NCBI GenBank assembly: GCA_031835245.1
Contig: JAVKOQ010000446.1
Location: 1-37,104, forward strand
Reading direction: 5' to 3'
DNA from: Balamuthia mandrillaris
Lineage: Eukaryota; Discosea; Longamoebia; Balamuthiidae
Length of the DNA stretch: 37,104 nt
In this document: in pieces, positions 24,228 through 34,566 of the stretch
Layout: each line of letters begins with the position of its first letter
Position numbering within the stretch: position 1 is the stretch's first letter
Notes under the pieces: generated by a model
Told to the model about the DNA's origin: nothing
What the model saw: the letters and a program-made list of their open reading frames with translations, nothing else
Databases searched by the model: none
Translations under genes and position numbers: made by a program

Positions 24228-26038
24228 ATGAACAAAAAAGAAGAACTTTTAAAAGATCATTTAAAGGAATTAGAGCAAATTTCTAAATCATCTTTAAATG
24301 AAAATCAAAAAGAATTAATTAAATTAAACTTAGAAATTTTAAAAAATAATGACAAAATTTCTATAGATGATTTTGAACAAATTTGAAGATTTTTAAAACA
24401 AAGAGTAGCAACTGGGTTTGTTTTTGATGAAGCACCAGAAATCAATAATCAAAGCATTGCAATACTTGAAAAAGACGAAAAATTATCTTTTTCTTCTTCA
24501 AAAATGAAGGATAATTTACAAAATTCTTTAATTATTGGAGAAAATTACGATGTTTTAAAGAACCTTATAGGAGTAGAGAGAGAGAGGATGCTAACTTCGA
24601 TTTAATCTACATTGACCCTCCTTATAATACACAAAAGACATCTGATGATGGAAATAATTTAACTGATGATGAAATAACTGCTGATAAATTTATATATCGG
24701 GATAAATTTTCAAGAACAGGATGATTAAACCTTTTAAACGAAAGATTAAAATTAGCAAAACAACTTCTAAAAGAAGATGGAGTTATATTTGTTTCAATTG
24801 ACGATAATGAACAAGCTTATTTAAAAGTGTTAATGGAAGAAATTTTTGGTGAAGAAAATTTCGTAGTTAATTTAATATGAATAAGTGCTTGAGGTAGTAA
24901 ACAAGATGCAAAATACTTTTCACAAAATCATGAATATATTTTAGTTTATTCAAAAAATATTGAAAAACTGAAGATTAAAAAAATAAACATCGCGGAAAAT
25001 TCGGACCAGTGAAAATGAAATGAAAAAATTCAAAAATGAGAGAAAAAATTAGCAATCCTTCAAAAAGGAAGTAATGAAGAAACAATTTTTGATCGAAAGA
25101 AAATGGCATACATTATTTGATGAAATGAAAAATTAAATTTATTCAAAACGGATAATAATATCGACTTTAATTTAATTACTGAAGACTTAACAACTGATAC
25201 AATAATTTATGACTACTCTACAAGTGAACGACAATTATTAATTTCACAGGGCTATGTTCCTATAATTCCAAAAACAGTAAGAAAAAATAAATATGGAAGA
25301 TGAACAGTTTCTGAACAAACTTTTTTAGAAAAAGTTAAAAATAATGAGATTAAAGTTCAGAAAATTAAAGATTCATATCAAGTTTTTAGATATGATGTTC
25401 AAGATAAAATACCAAATTCAAAAAAACAAAATCCTAGAAGTGTTGTTTTTAATTCTACATTAAATAAATTAGTAGAAAACACAGACAATCACAAGCAAAT
25501 ACAAAGGGCTTCTACAAGTGATGGAAGTTTGATGCTTCGATCTATTTTTAATTTTGACTCTTTTTTTGACTTTCCAAAACCAGTTAATCTTATCAAATAC
25601 ATAATTGACTTATTTCCTTCTAAAAACACAAGAGTCCTAGATTTCTTTGCAGGTTCGGGTACAACTGGACAAGCAGTTTTAGAACTAAATAAAGAAGATG
25701 GCGGAAGTCGCTCTTTTGTTTTAGTAACTAATAATGAAAATAGTATTGGTCAAAACATAACATATGAAAGACTTTATAGAATTAATAAAGGGCAAGGTAC
25801 AAAAGGTCAAAAAGACTTTGAATGAATCAAGAAAAATGAAGCATTTGATACAAGTTTAAATGTATTTTTATCTAAAACTTACAACACTTCTTTGTTAAAT
25901 AACAATATAACCAATCAAGAATTAAAAGATAAATTTTTAAAACTTTTAAAAGATTTTGGAATCAACAAAGATAAAGAAAAATTTGATGATTCTGTATTAA
26001 AAACTCTTTCTTCTTTAAGACCATATAAAGAAGAATAA
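24228..26038 (+). CDS. mod: type III DNA methyltransferase Mod, copy 1, out of frame at (AG)6
   Basis: Adenine-type DNA methyltransferase of the beta class. N-terminal part: helical, with FEQIWRFLKQRVATGFVFDE. The frame then meets (AG)6 at 24575-24586 and stops at 24603-24605 after 125 residues. With five or eight units it continues as DANFDLIYIDPPYNTQ (motif IV DPPY) to a 602-residue enzyme. A central recognition region (about 24870-25560) is unlike those of copies 2 and 3. AdoMet motif I DFFAGSGTTGQAV and the tail ending SSLRPYKEE follow. As sequenced, the gene is OFF. It has its own promoter and SD. Type III enzymes need Mod for site recognition, so the choice of copy would set the methylation pattern. 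Confidence 0.88.
24575..24586. repeat. (AG)6 tract in mod copy 1
   Basis: Six AG units before GGATGC, about 115 codons into the gene. The upstream frame begins at 24228 and the downstream frame is shifted by two, so loss of one unit or gain of two switches the gene ON. Confidence 0.9.
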
Positions 26039-26052
26039 AAAATTAATTTTTT

Positions 26053-26061
26053 TGCTACAAT
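26053..26061 (+). promoter_or_regulatory. extended -10 of mod gene 2
   Basis: TGCTACAAT, identical to that of mod gene 1, 27 bases before the ATG at 26089, with SD AAGGAG. The intergenic region is only about 50 bases, so the promoter was duplicated together with the gene. Confidence 0.55.
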
Positions 26062-26088
26062 CTTTATAAATTATTTATAAGGAGAAAA

Positions 26089-27803
26089 ATGAACAAAAAA
26101 GAAGAACTTTTAAAAGATCATTTAAAGGAGTTAGAACAAATTTCTAAATCATCTTTAAATGAAAATCAAAAAGAATTAATTAAATTAAATTTAGAGATTT
26201 TAAAAAATAATGACAAAATTTCTATAGATGACTTTGAACAAATTTGAAGATTTTTAAAACAAAGAGTAGCAACTGGATTTGTTTTTGATGAAGCACCAGA
26301 AATCAATAACCAAAGCATTGCAATACTAGAAAAAGACGAAAAATTATCTTTTTCTTCTTCAAAAATGAAGGATAATTTACAAAATTCTTTAATTATTGGA
26401 GAAAATTACGATGTTTTAAAGAACCTTATAGGAGTAGAGAGAGAGAGGATGCTAACTTCGATTTAATCTACATTGACCCTCCTTATAATACACAAAAGAC
26501 ATCTGATGATGGAAATAATTTAACTGATGATGAAATAACTGCTGATAAATTTATATATCGGGATAAATTTTCAAGAACAGGATGATTAAACCTTTTAAAC
26601 GAAAGATTAAAATTAGCAAAACAACTTCTAAAAGAAGATGGAGTTATATTTGTTTCAATTGACGATAATGAACAAGCTTATTTAAAAGTGTTAATGGATG
26701 AAATTTTTGGTGAAGAAAATTTCGTTGCTAATATCGTTTGAAGGAAATCATCAATTGGTTCTCATAAAGATATAAAAGATATCAAAACTGTCAATGTTGT
26801 AAATGAATACATAGTAACCTATGCTAAAAAGAAAACTAAATTAAGATTTGATTATGTAAGACATTCTCAAGAAAAGTTAGACAAAGAATATAAGCTTAAA
26901 GATGATAATTTTGAACAATATGGTTATTATAGATTAGAAAGACTAGCATATAAAGGATTGGATTATCAAGCTTCTCTAGATTATGAGTTAGAAGCTCCTG
27001 ATGGAACTAAATTTAGAATTTATCAAAATATTAAAAAACCACAAACAATGCGTTATATATGATCCAAAGAACTATTTGACTATGCGAATTCTTTAAATTT
27101 AGTAGAAATCAAAAAAACTCAACAAGGCAACTGAGTTGCTTATAAAAAAGTTTATCAATATGCTAAATTCGATGCAAGAACTAAACAATTTATCTTAGTT
27201 GAAAAAGGCGTTCCTTTTACTAATATGATTATTGCTAATCAAAACAATCTACATTTGAATATTTTGACTGAACAAGGTTCTAAAGAAATGACAAGCATTT
27301 TCAAAGATAAAATGTTTGACTATCCAAAACCAGTTGAATTAGTAAAGTATTTAATTAAAATGGCATCTAGCAAAAAAGACATTAGAATCCTTGATTTCTT
27401 TGCTGGTTCTGGAACTACTGCACAAGCCGTTTTAGAACTCAACAAAGAAGATGGTGGAAGACGTTCTTTTGTTTTAGTAACTAATAATGAAAATAATATT
27501 GGTCAAAACGTGACATATGAAAGACTTTATAGAATTAATAAAGGACAAGGCACAAAAGGTCAAAAAGACTTTGAATGAATCAAGAAAAATGAAGCATTTG
27601 ATACAAGTTTAAATGTATTTTGATCTAACACTTACAATACTTCTTTGTTAAATAACAATATAACCAATAAAGAATTAAAAGATAAATTTTTAAAACTTTT
27701 AAAAGATTTCGGAATCAATAAAGACACAGAAAAATTTGATAATTCTGTATTAAAAACTCTTTCTTCTTTAAGACCATATAAAGAAGAAAATGAAGAAAAA
27801 TAA
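26089..27803 (+). CDS. mod: type III DNA methyltransferase Mod, copy 2, out of frame at (AG)6
   Basis: The first roughly 630 bases are nearly identical to copy 1, differing at about a dozen positions. (AG)6 at 26436-26447 again puts the 3' part off by two; the present frame stops at 26464-26466. With one AG fewer the protein is 570 residues with DPPYNTQ and DFFAGSGTTAQAV. Its central recognition region (about 26725-27310) reads IVWRKSSIGSHKDIKDIKTV, YYRLERLAYKGLDYQASL and RYIWSKELFDYAN. It differs from copy 1 and only partly resembles copy 3 (both have a YYRL...EAPDGTxF...NIKKP course). The C-terminal block is again shared with the other copies. OFF as sequenced. Confidence 0.88.
26436..26447. 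repeat. (AG)6 tract in mod copy 2
   Basis: The same position and unit number as in copies 1 and 3. Loss of one unit would join the N-terminal frame to the DPPY frame. Confidence 0.9.
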
Positions 27804-27855
27804 ATTTTTTGTGAAATTTGCTAAAATCTTTATAAATTATTTATAAGGAGAAAAA

Positions 27856-29585
27856 ATGAACAAAAAAGAAGAACTTTTGAAAGATCATTTAAACGAATTA
27901 GAACAAATTTCTAAATCATCTTTAAATGAAAATCAAAAAGAATTAATTAAACTAAATTTAGAAATTTTAAAAAATAATGACAAAATTTCTATAGATGACT
28001 TTGAACAAATTTGAAGATTTTTAAAACAAAGAGTAGCAACTGGGTTTGTTTTTGACGAAGCACCAGAAATTAATAATCAAAGCATCGCAATACTTGAAAA
28101 AGACGAAAAATTATCTTTTTCTTCTTCAAAAATGAAGGATAATTTACAAAATTCTTTAATCATTGGAGAAAATTATGATGTTTTAAAGAACCTTATAGGA
28201 GTAGAGAGAGAGAGGATTCTAACTTCGATTTAATCTACATTGACCCTCCTTATAACACACAAAAGACATCAGATGATGGAAATAATTTAACTGATGATGA
28301 AATAACTGCTGATAAATTTATATATCGGGACAAATTTTCAAGAACAGGATGATTAAATCTTTTAAACGAAAGATTAAAATTAGCAAAACAACTTCTAAAA
28401 GAAGACGGAGTCATCTTTGTATCCATCGATGATAATGAACAAGCTTATTTAAAAGTTTTAATGGATGAAATTTTTGGTGAAGAAAATTTTGTTGCGAATT
28501 TAATTTGAATGAAAAAAACAGGTCCTAGTGGAAATACAAGTTCTCAATATTCTATAGATACAATAACTGAATATATTTTGTGTTATGCTAAAAATAAAAA
28601 CAAAAAAACTTTTAATTACTTAAAACATAATGAACAATCTTTCTCTGATTCAGGATTTGATTTAAAAGATGAGTTCTTTGACGAAAGAGGTTATTACAGA
28701 TTAGTGGATTTACACCGTGGATCAAGTGCATCTACTTTTAAATATTTAGAAAGTCTTGATTACGAAATAGAAGCTCCAGATGGTACTTTTTTTAAGTTGT
28801 TTACCAATATAAAAAAACCCAAATCTGCGTGTTATACTTGATCATATAAAACATATTTAGAAGGTAAAAAACAAGGATTTATTCAGGTAATAAAAAATAA
28901 CGAAGAATTTTGAGTAGCAAAAAGAAAACAATATCAATTTGTAAAATTTAATCCAAAAACTTTTGAAATAGAAACTCAAGTAGCAGGTCGAAGATTTAAT
29001 AATGTAATTGATAAAAATTACAATAGATTAAGTAATGGTTTTTACACAACAAAATCAGCTAATGAAATAACTGAAGTTTTATTTGATAAAACGGCATTTA
29101 ATTTTGCGAAACCTGTTGGTTTGATGAAATATTTAATTAATTTATTTTCTGATAAAAAAGATATGAGAGTTTTAGATTTCTTTGCAGGTTCAGGTACAAC
29201 TGGACAAGCGGTTTTAGAACTTAATAAAGAAGATGGCGGAAATCGTTCTTTTGTTTTAGTAACTAATAACGAAAATAATATTGGTCAAAACGTAACATAT
29301 GAAAGACTTTATAGAATTAATAAAGGACAAGGCACAAAAGGTCAAAAAGACTTTGAATGAATCAAGAAAAATGAAGCATTTGATACAAGTTTAAATGTAT
29401 TTTGATCTAAAACTTACAACACTTCTTTGTTAAATAACAATATAACCAATCAAGAATTAAAAGATAAATTTTTAAAACTTTTAAAAGATTTTGGAATCAA
29501 TAAAGATAAAGAAAAATTTGATGATTCTGTATTAAAAACTCTTTCTTCTTTAAGACCATATAAAGAAGAAAATGAAGAAAAATAA
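27856..29585 (+). CDS. mod: type III DNA methyltransferase Mod, copy 3, out of frame at (AG)6
   Basis: Third tandem copy with SD AAGGAG and a TGCTAAAAT -10. N- and C-terminal blocks match copies 1 and 2. (AG)6 at 28203-28214 gives a stop at 28231-28233 (125 residues). The other frame carries DPPYNTQ, a third recognition region (about 28500-29100: LIWMKKTGPSGNTSSQYS, ERGYYRLVDLHRGSSAST, SACYTWSYKTYLEG) and DFFAGSGTTGQAV. ON length would be 575 residues. GTGNTS-like GPSGNTSS is typical of type III Mod recognition starts. OFF as sequenced. The res gene begins 18 bases after its stop. Confidence 0.88.
28203..28214. repeat. (AG)6 tract in mod copy 3
   Basis: Six AG units before GGATTC. Frame effect as in copies 1 and 2. 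Confidence 0.9.
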
Positions 29586-29603
29586 AGTAAAAAAGGAGAA
29601 ATA

Positions 29604-32035
29604 ATGGAACTTAGTGAAAAACAAGCCAAAGCAGTTGATTTATTAATAGCTAAATGAGAAAATGCATTTGATAGTCAACAAAAAGCCTCAATTACCTTTA
29701 AGGCACCAACAGGTTCAGGCAAAACATTTATTATTGCAAACTTTATTGATAGGATAATGGAAGAATTTGATAAAAACTCAGGTAAAAAACTGGTTTTTAT
29801 TTACAATACAATTTCTAATGCTGAATTGCCTAAACAAACTTTAGATAAATTTGAACAATACAAATTTTATTTAAATTCAATGAAAAATGCAACTATAAAA
29901 TATAAAGAATCTCCTTCGAAACAAAAAGAAGCTAAAGGCGATCAAGAATATAATATTTTAGCTAAAGAAGCAGATGTTTTCATTTTTGGAACTTCTTCAT
30001 TTGGTAAGTCAACTATCTTTGTAAAAGAAGGAAAATTAGATGCTTTTATAGATGAATTAAGATCAGATTACTATGTTATTTACATTAGAGATGAAGCACA
30101 TATTGGTACATCAAAAATAAGCGAAAAAGCAGATGCTAAATCATTTGATAAAAAAATAAAAGAACTAGACAATGTTTTTGAATTAATGATGACAGCTACA
30201 CCTAAAGAAAATGATGATATTGTTGAAATAACAAACAAAGATTTAGATGAAGACAATTGAAAACTTCTAAAAGCTAATAAAAAAATAAATTTAAACATTC
30301 CTCATGAATCTACAGATGAAATAGATAATTCATTTTTATTAGAACAAGCTTGTATAACTTTTTCTAATATTAAAAAACAATACAAACAAATTGGTGATGA
30401 TGAAAATTTAAAAAATTTATGAAAAGTAAATCCTGCTATGCTTATTCAAGTAAAAGATAAAATTCTTGAAAAAGAAGCTGAATTTAATAAAGAAATAAAG
30501 CAAATTATTAAAATTTTGGAAAAATATAATTTAAGTTATGCTAAATATTTTTCAGAAGAAAAAACAAAAACTGTTGCTGGTCACATTTCAAAAACAGACT
30601 TAAATTCTTTGTCTAAAAAAGATAGTGATGTTGATGTAATAATCTTTAAAGTTGGACCTGCAACTGGTTGAGATATTCCAAGAGCTTGTATGTTAGTTCA
30701 GTTAAGAAATGTTTCTTCAGAAACGCTTGATAAACAAACACTTGGAAGAATTAAGCGTTTTCCTATTCCAATAAAAATTTACAACGAAGATCACAGAAAA
30801 GAGTTAAATAATTCAATAGCTAATGAGTTTTTTGTTTATTCAAACAGTAAAAAGTTTGATCAAAATTTAGGTGAAAGAATCTATTATTTAAAAGATCAAT
30901 ACAAAAACAAAAAATTTGTTGTTGGAGAAATTGATAAATCTAGCATAATTAAAATAAATCAAAATTATAAAGAAAAAGTTTATAAATTGATAACCAATGA
31001 ATTTGAACAAATTTGCGAAAAATTTGAGAAGTTTAGGAAGAAAAATCAAGACTTTTTAAAGATTACTAGAAAAAATAATATCAATGAAGGAAGATTTATT
31101 GAAAAACTAATTTTCGATCAAATTGAGCTTGAAATTTTCAATGAATCATTGATAAAAAAACACAACAATCTAATAACTAACGATATGTGGGACAATATTG
31201 AATTAATTTATAATCAGAAAATTAATGAAAATATTAGAATTTCAATTAATTATTATAAATATTACATCTTGACTGAATTACTAGATGATATTAAAGAACT
31301 AAATGTAAAAAATTGAGAAAATACTAATCCTACTTTAAATATCAAACACATTATTGCTCCACCAGAAGAATTTGTTGAAGAATATGAAATTATTGACATT
31401 AATGATTCAAAAGATTCTTTAAAAAATTATATAGAAATAAAAAGTGAAATCGAAAAATATGCCTATTCAAATAATAAAAAAATAGGAAAAAATCAAGTAA
31501 AAATTTCTGTTGATTCAAAACCAGAAAGAGATTTTGTTGCTTTTTTTACTAATTGATTAGAAGATGATGCTGATGAAAATTTGGACATTAACATTTGATT
31601 TAGAAATTTTAAAAATAATTCAAAAAGTATATTTTGAGATTACTTTGAACAAACACAAGTAAAAAATCTTATCCTGATTTTATTGTTTGCATCAATCAAC
31701 ACCAAATTAATATAGAAATTAAAGGCAAAGGGAATAATGACATAAGCCCTGAAAAAACAAAAGATTTAATTCAAATGACACAAAAATATGTAAAAAAAGC
31801 AAAAGAAAATTCTTTAAACAATAAGCAAAAAAATAACTTGAATTTTACTTCATTAATTTGTTGACCTAAAAATGAAAGAGCTGATAATTTCTTATGTAAA
31901 GGTGCTTCAACATTAGAAAAAATAAATGATTTATTTAGACCACAATCTTATTTAATAACCGAAAGAAAAGATGCACAAGAATATGACATTAAAGAAGAAC
32001 ATCTTAAAAAGATTTTTAGAAAATTAGCAAACTAA
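29604..32035 (+). pseudogene. res: type III restriction subunit Res, nuclease end out of frame
   Basis: DEAD/DEAH-type translocase and endonuclease that works with Mod. Walker A APTGSGKT (34-41), DEAH box at 163-166 in IRDEAHIGT, motif III MMTATPK, and motif VI LDKQTLGRIKRFPIPI are intact, with SD AAGGAG and start ATG 29604. The helicase frame stops at 31713-31715 after 703 residues. From an A6 run at 31661-31666 another frame continues as YPDFIVCINQHQINIEIKGK, the PD...ExK nuclease signature of type III Res proteins, and ends at 32033-32035. One more A would give 810 residues. As it stands the motor is complete but the PD-(D/E)XK nuclease is lost. It could be a real mutation, a homopolymer switch or a sequencing error. 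It is the only res gene here, following three mod genes. Confidence 0.85.
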
Positions 32036-32042
32036 TTACTAT

Positions 32043-32057
32043 AAAAAAACTACATTT
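32043..32057 (+). terminator. left arm of the res terminator, split by IS copy 3
   Basis: AAAAAAACTACA (32043-32054) plus TTT is an exact 12-bp complement of TGTAGTTTTTTT at 33614-33625 on the far side of the IS. TTT flanks both IS ends (32055-32057, 33611-33613). Without the IS this is a hairpin with a TTT loop, 7 bases after the res stop, so the IS went into the terminator loop. Confidence 0.8.
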
Positions 32058-32100
32058 TGATATGAATCCCTTTTCTTGAAAAAATTTTTGAGTGTTTTAA

Positions 32101-33566
32101 TTAATTATAATTTGAAATGAATGTTTCCCTAAATTTAATGGGAGACATTCATTTTATTCTATCTTTAATTCGTTTGTGATTGAAATAATAAATATAATTT
32201 GCAATTGCTTTGTGAAGTTGTTTAAAAGTTAAAAATTCTTTTTCGCGACCATAAAAACATTCTCTTTTTAATGTTCCAAAAAACGATTCAATAACGCTAT
32301 TATCTAAACAATTTCCTTTTCGAGACATGGACTGAATTATTCCTTTTTCTTTTAATTTTTCTGAAAATTGTCTATGTTGATACTGTCAACCTTGATCACT
32401 GTGAAAAATTAAACCTTCAAGATTTTTGTGTTTTGAAAATGCTCTTTGAAGCATTTTTCTAATTTGCTGGTTGTTAGCGCTTGCAGACAAATCTCAAGCA
32501 ATAACTTCGCCATTAAACATATCTAAAATTGGTGATAAATATGCTCTTCCAAATGGACCACTAAATTCAGTTACATCTGTAGTTCATTTTTGATTTGATT
32601 GAGTAGCAACAAAATTTCTATTTAAAATATTGTCTGCGATTTTGCCAACTGTTCCTTTGTAAGATTTGTATTTTCTTCTCGGACAAATTGCTTTAAGATT
32701 GAATTTTTCCATTAATCTGTGAACTTTTTTAAGTCCAATTTTATAGCCTCTATTATTAAGTTCAGCTTTGATTCTCCTTTTTTCATATCTTGCTTTATTT
32801 TCTTCAAAAATAAGCTTCATTTGACTTATAATTTCTTCATTTTTCTTGTCAAAATCTTCTTTTTTGAATTCATAATAAAAAGTAGATATAGGAATAGAAA
32901 GCTCTTTTAATACTTGAGTTAAGCGAAGGCTTTTATCAGCTTTTACTTTATTATAAATTTTTTTATTTTTTCTTGCCTTGGTTGATTTGAGTCAAAGATC
33001 TCTACCAAGGCTTTTCACTTTTTTAGTACTTCATTTTCCTTTTTTAAGAGCTTAATTTCTTTTTCAAATTCCTTTTTTTCTCTTTTAAAAAGTTTGATTT
33101 CTTCTCTAAGAAATTTAAGTTCTTCATATACAGATATTAAAGAATTTGATTCATCTTTGCTGTCAAAATTTTTTGATACCTTTTTAGCTTTATTATTACG
33201 AATCTTAAATTTCATTATTGGTCTTCCTTTTTTTAATTCTAAACCACTAATCCCTAATTCTAAATATTTTTTCGTTCAAAAAGATATTAGACTTGGATTA
33301 AGATTATTTTCAAGTGAAATTTTAACAATTTGTTCGCCAGCTAAAAATCTTTTAACTATGTTTAATCTTTGATCTATAGTTCACTTTTTATTTCGTGGTT
33401 TTTTCTTAAGACCTTCAACTCCTAATTTGTCATAAATTTTTTCTCAAAAATTTACTTGATTTAAAAAATTTTTTTGACTTGTATTAGCAAAATCAGGCTT
33501 TTTAATTTCAATTCCTTTTTTGTATTTTTTTACACATTCTAATTTAAATTCTAATGAATATTTCAT
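32101..33566 (-). pseudogene. IS3-family transposase, single one-base frameshift
   Basis: The best preserved of the three transposases. The N-terminal HTH part and the coiled coil (LREEIKLFKREKKEFEKEIK) are followed by the integrase region with ARYEKRRIKAELNNRGYKIG, the first Asp in WTTDVTEF, the second in HSDQGWQYQ and Glu in [13 protein letters not shown], then [17 protein letters not shown]. An A run that has eight A in copies 1 and 2 has seven here (T7 on the plus strand at 32958-32964), which separates the N-terminal part from the catalytic part. With eight it would be 488 residues. The DDE triad is intact in the downstream frame. A programmed shift at this run cannot be excluded, but copies 1 and 2 are continuous here. 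Confidence 0.85.
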
Positions 33567-33604
33567 AAAAAATCCCTTTTCTATTTTTCTAGGAAAAGGG
33601 GATC
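33567..33604 (-). terminator. IS copy 3 end hairpin before the transposase
   Basis: Same structure as at 10022-10059, with one G fewer in the arm next to the start codon, so the stem has a small bulge. Followed on the minus strand by six T and the ATG. Confidence 0.55.
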
Positions 33605-33625
33605 TGCTCATTTTGTAGTTTTTTT

Positions 33626-34340
33626 ATTTTATTTTTTTAATGAAATTCAATTTTAATAACCTGGTTTTTTTAAAATCTGAATAGATCTTTTGAATTGAAA
33701 ATGATCTTGTCTATAAGAAATAAGCAATATTTTTTCATCATCTAAAAAATGAATATGCCAATCAATAAAATTTTCAGATATTTTAAAAATCCTGGTTCAT
33801 ATCAGGGAATAATATTATTTTTTTGTAATTACACTAATTATTTTTTATTTATTAATTCTTCGAATGTTTTTTTAACAATTTTGCTTTGTTTTAAATCGAT
33901 TTGAACTTGTGTAGCAGATAAAATTTGATCTTTGAGAATTTGACTTGAATTTTGATTTAAATTAGAAGTTTCTAAGTTCTTTATAAGTAATGCTTCTTTT
34001 TCAAGTATTTTTTATTATTTAACAGCATTTGAAAAAATTGTTTTTTTTAAAATCTAAGTGATCTATTTTATTAATAATTCTGTTTGTGTTTTTCTTGAAT
34101 GGATTGCATCTAGATTATCAATGTTTGATCTTGGACTATAAAATCTGTTTGATCTTCTTAACAAGGAGTAAAAAATTTTGACAAAAATCTTCTGAAAAAG
34201 CAATTCAAGAATCTTTTACTTGTTTTATTAGTAAATTTTTTGGATTTTGTTCATTTTTCTTTTTAAGCAATGATTTAATGCTTCTTCTTTTTTCTTAATC
34301 TTCTTTCAATTTAACTTCTAATTTATATTTGTCACCTAGG
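33626..34340 (-). pseudogene. decayed minus-strand coding remnants, unrecognised
   Basis: No intact gene lies here. On the minus strand short protein-like pieces remain in different frames: a C-terminal-like piece near 33665-33790 (FIDWHIHFLDDEKILLISYR, ending RSIQILKKPGY before a stop), one at about 33845-34010 (LEKEALLIKNLETSNLNQNS, ending FEELINKK before a stop), and others at about 34085-34260 (RSNRFYSPRSNIDNLDAIHS; NPKNLLIKQVKDSWIAF). Several frame changes and stops separate them. They look like one or two dead host genes. I do not recognise the family. Confidence 0.45.
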
Positions 34341-34483
34341 TTTTATTTTCCGGGTTTGCACTACAAGATAAGAAGAAAAAAGAAGGAAAAAATAAAATAA
34401 ATCAATAATATTATTTTTATTTTTGTTTTACAAATTTTGTCTTTAAATAAAAAATTATGAAAACAATAAAAATAAATAAAATT

Positions 34484-34496
34484 TTACAATTTGTAA
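34484..34496. promoter_or_regulatory. possible operator TTACAA-T-TTGTAA before the mtl genes
   Basis: A perfect 6-bp inverted repeat with a one-base spacer, 39 bases before the mtl -10. A weaker relative, ACAAATTTTGT, lies at 34430-34440. In such AT-rich DNA this may be chance. Confidence 0.25.
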
Positions 34497-34534
34497 TTTT
34501 TAATACATATCAAAAGAAAGATAAAGCCAATTTT

Positions 34535-34540
34535 TATAAT
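34535..34540 (+). promoter_or_regulatory. -10 box TATAAT of the mtl operon
   Basis: A perfect TATAAT 26 bases before the TTG start at 34567, with SD AAAGGA (34554-34559) between. No clear -35 hexamer. Confidence 0.5.
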
Positions 34541-34566
34541 TTAATCAAAAAAGAAAGGATATAAAT

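Larger units (their letters stand above)
32058..33610 (-). mobile_element. IS3-family insertion sequence, copy 3 (inverted)
   Basis: 1553 bp in the opposite orientation to copies 1 and 2. On its own strand it begins TGAGCAGATCCCCTTTTC and ends in the complement of TGATATGAATCCCTTTTC, with a TTT target duplication. It shares the linker region KFKIRNNKAKKVSKNFDSKD with copy 2, not copy 1. With copy 2 it frames the whole AAA/subtilase/mod/res island as an inverted pair. Confidence 0.88.

Noticed and set aside
24228-29585. The three mod copies as simple dead pseudogenes
   Set aside because: Each copy is fully open in both parts and is broken only at the AG tract, at the same place; random decay would scatter lesions.
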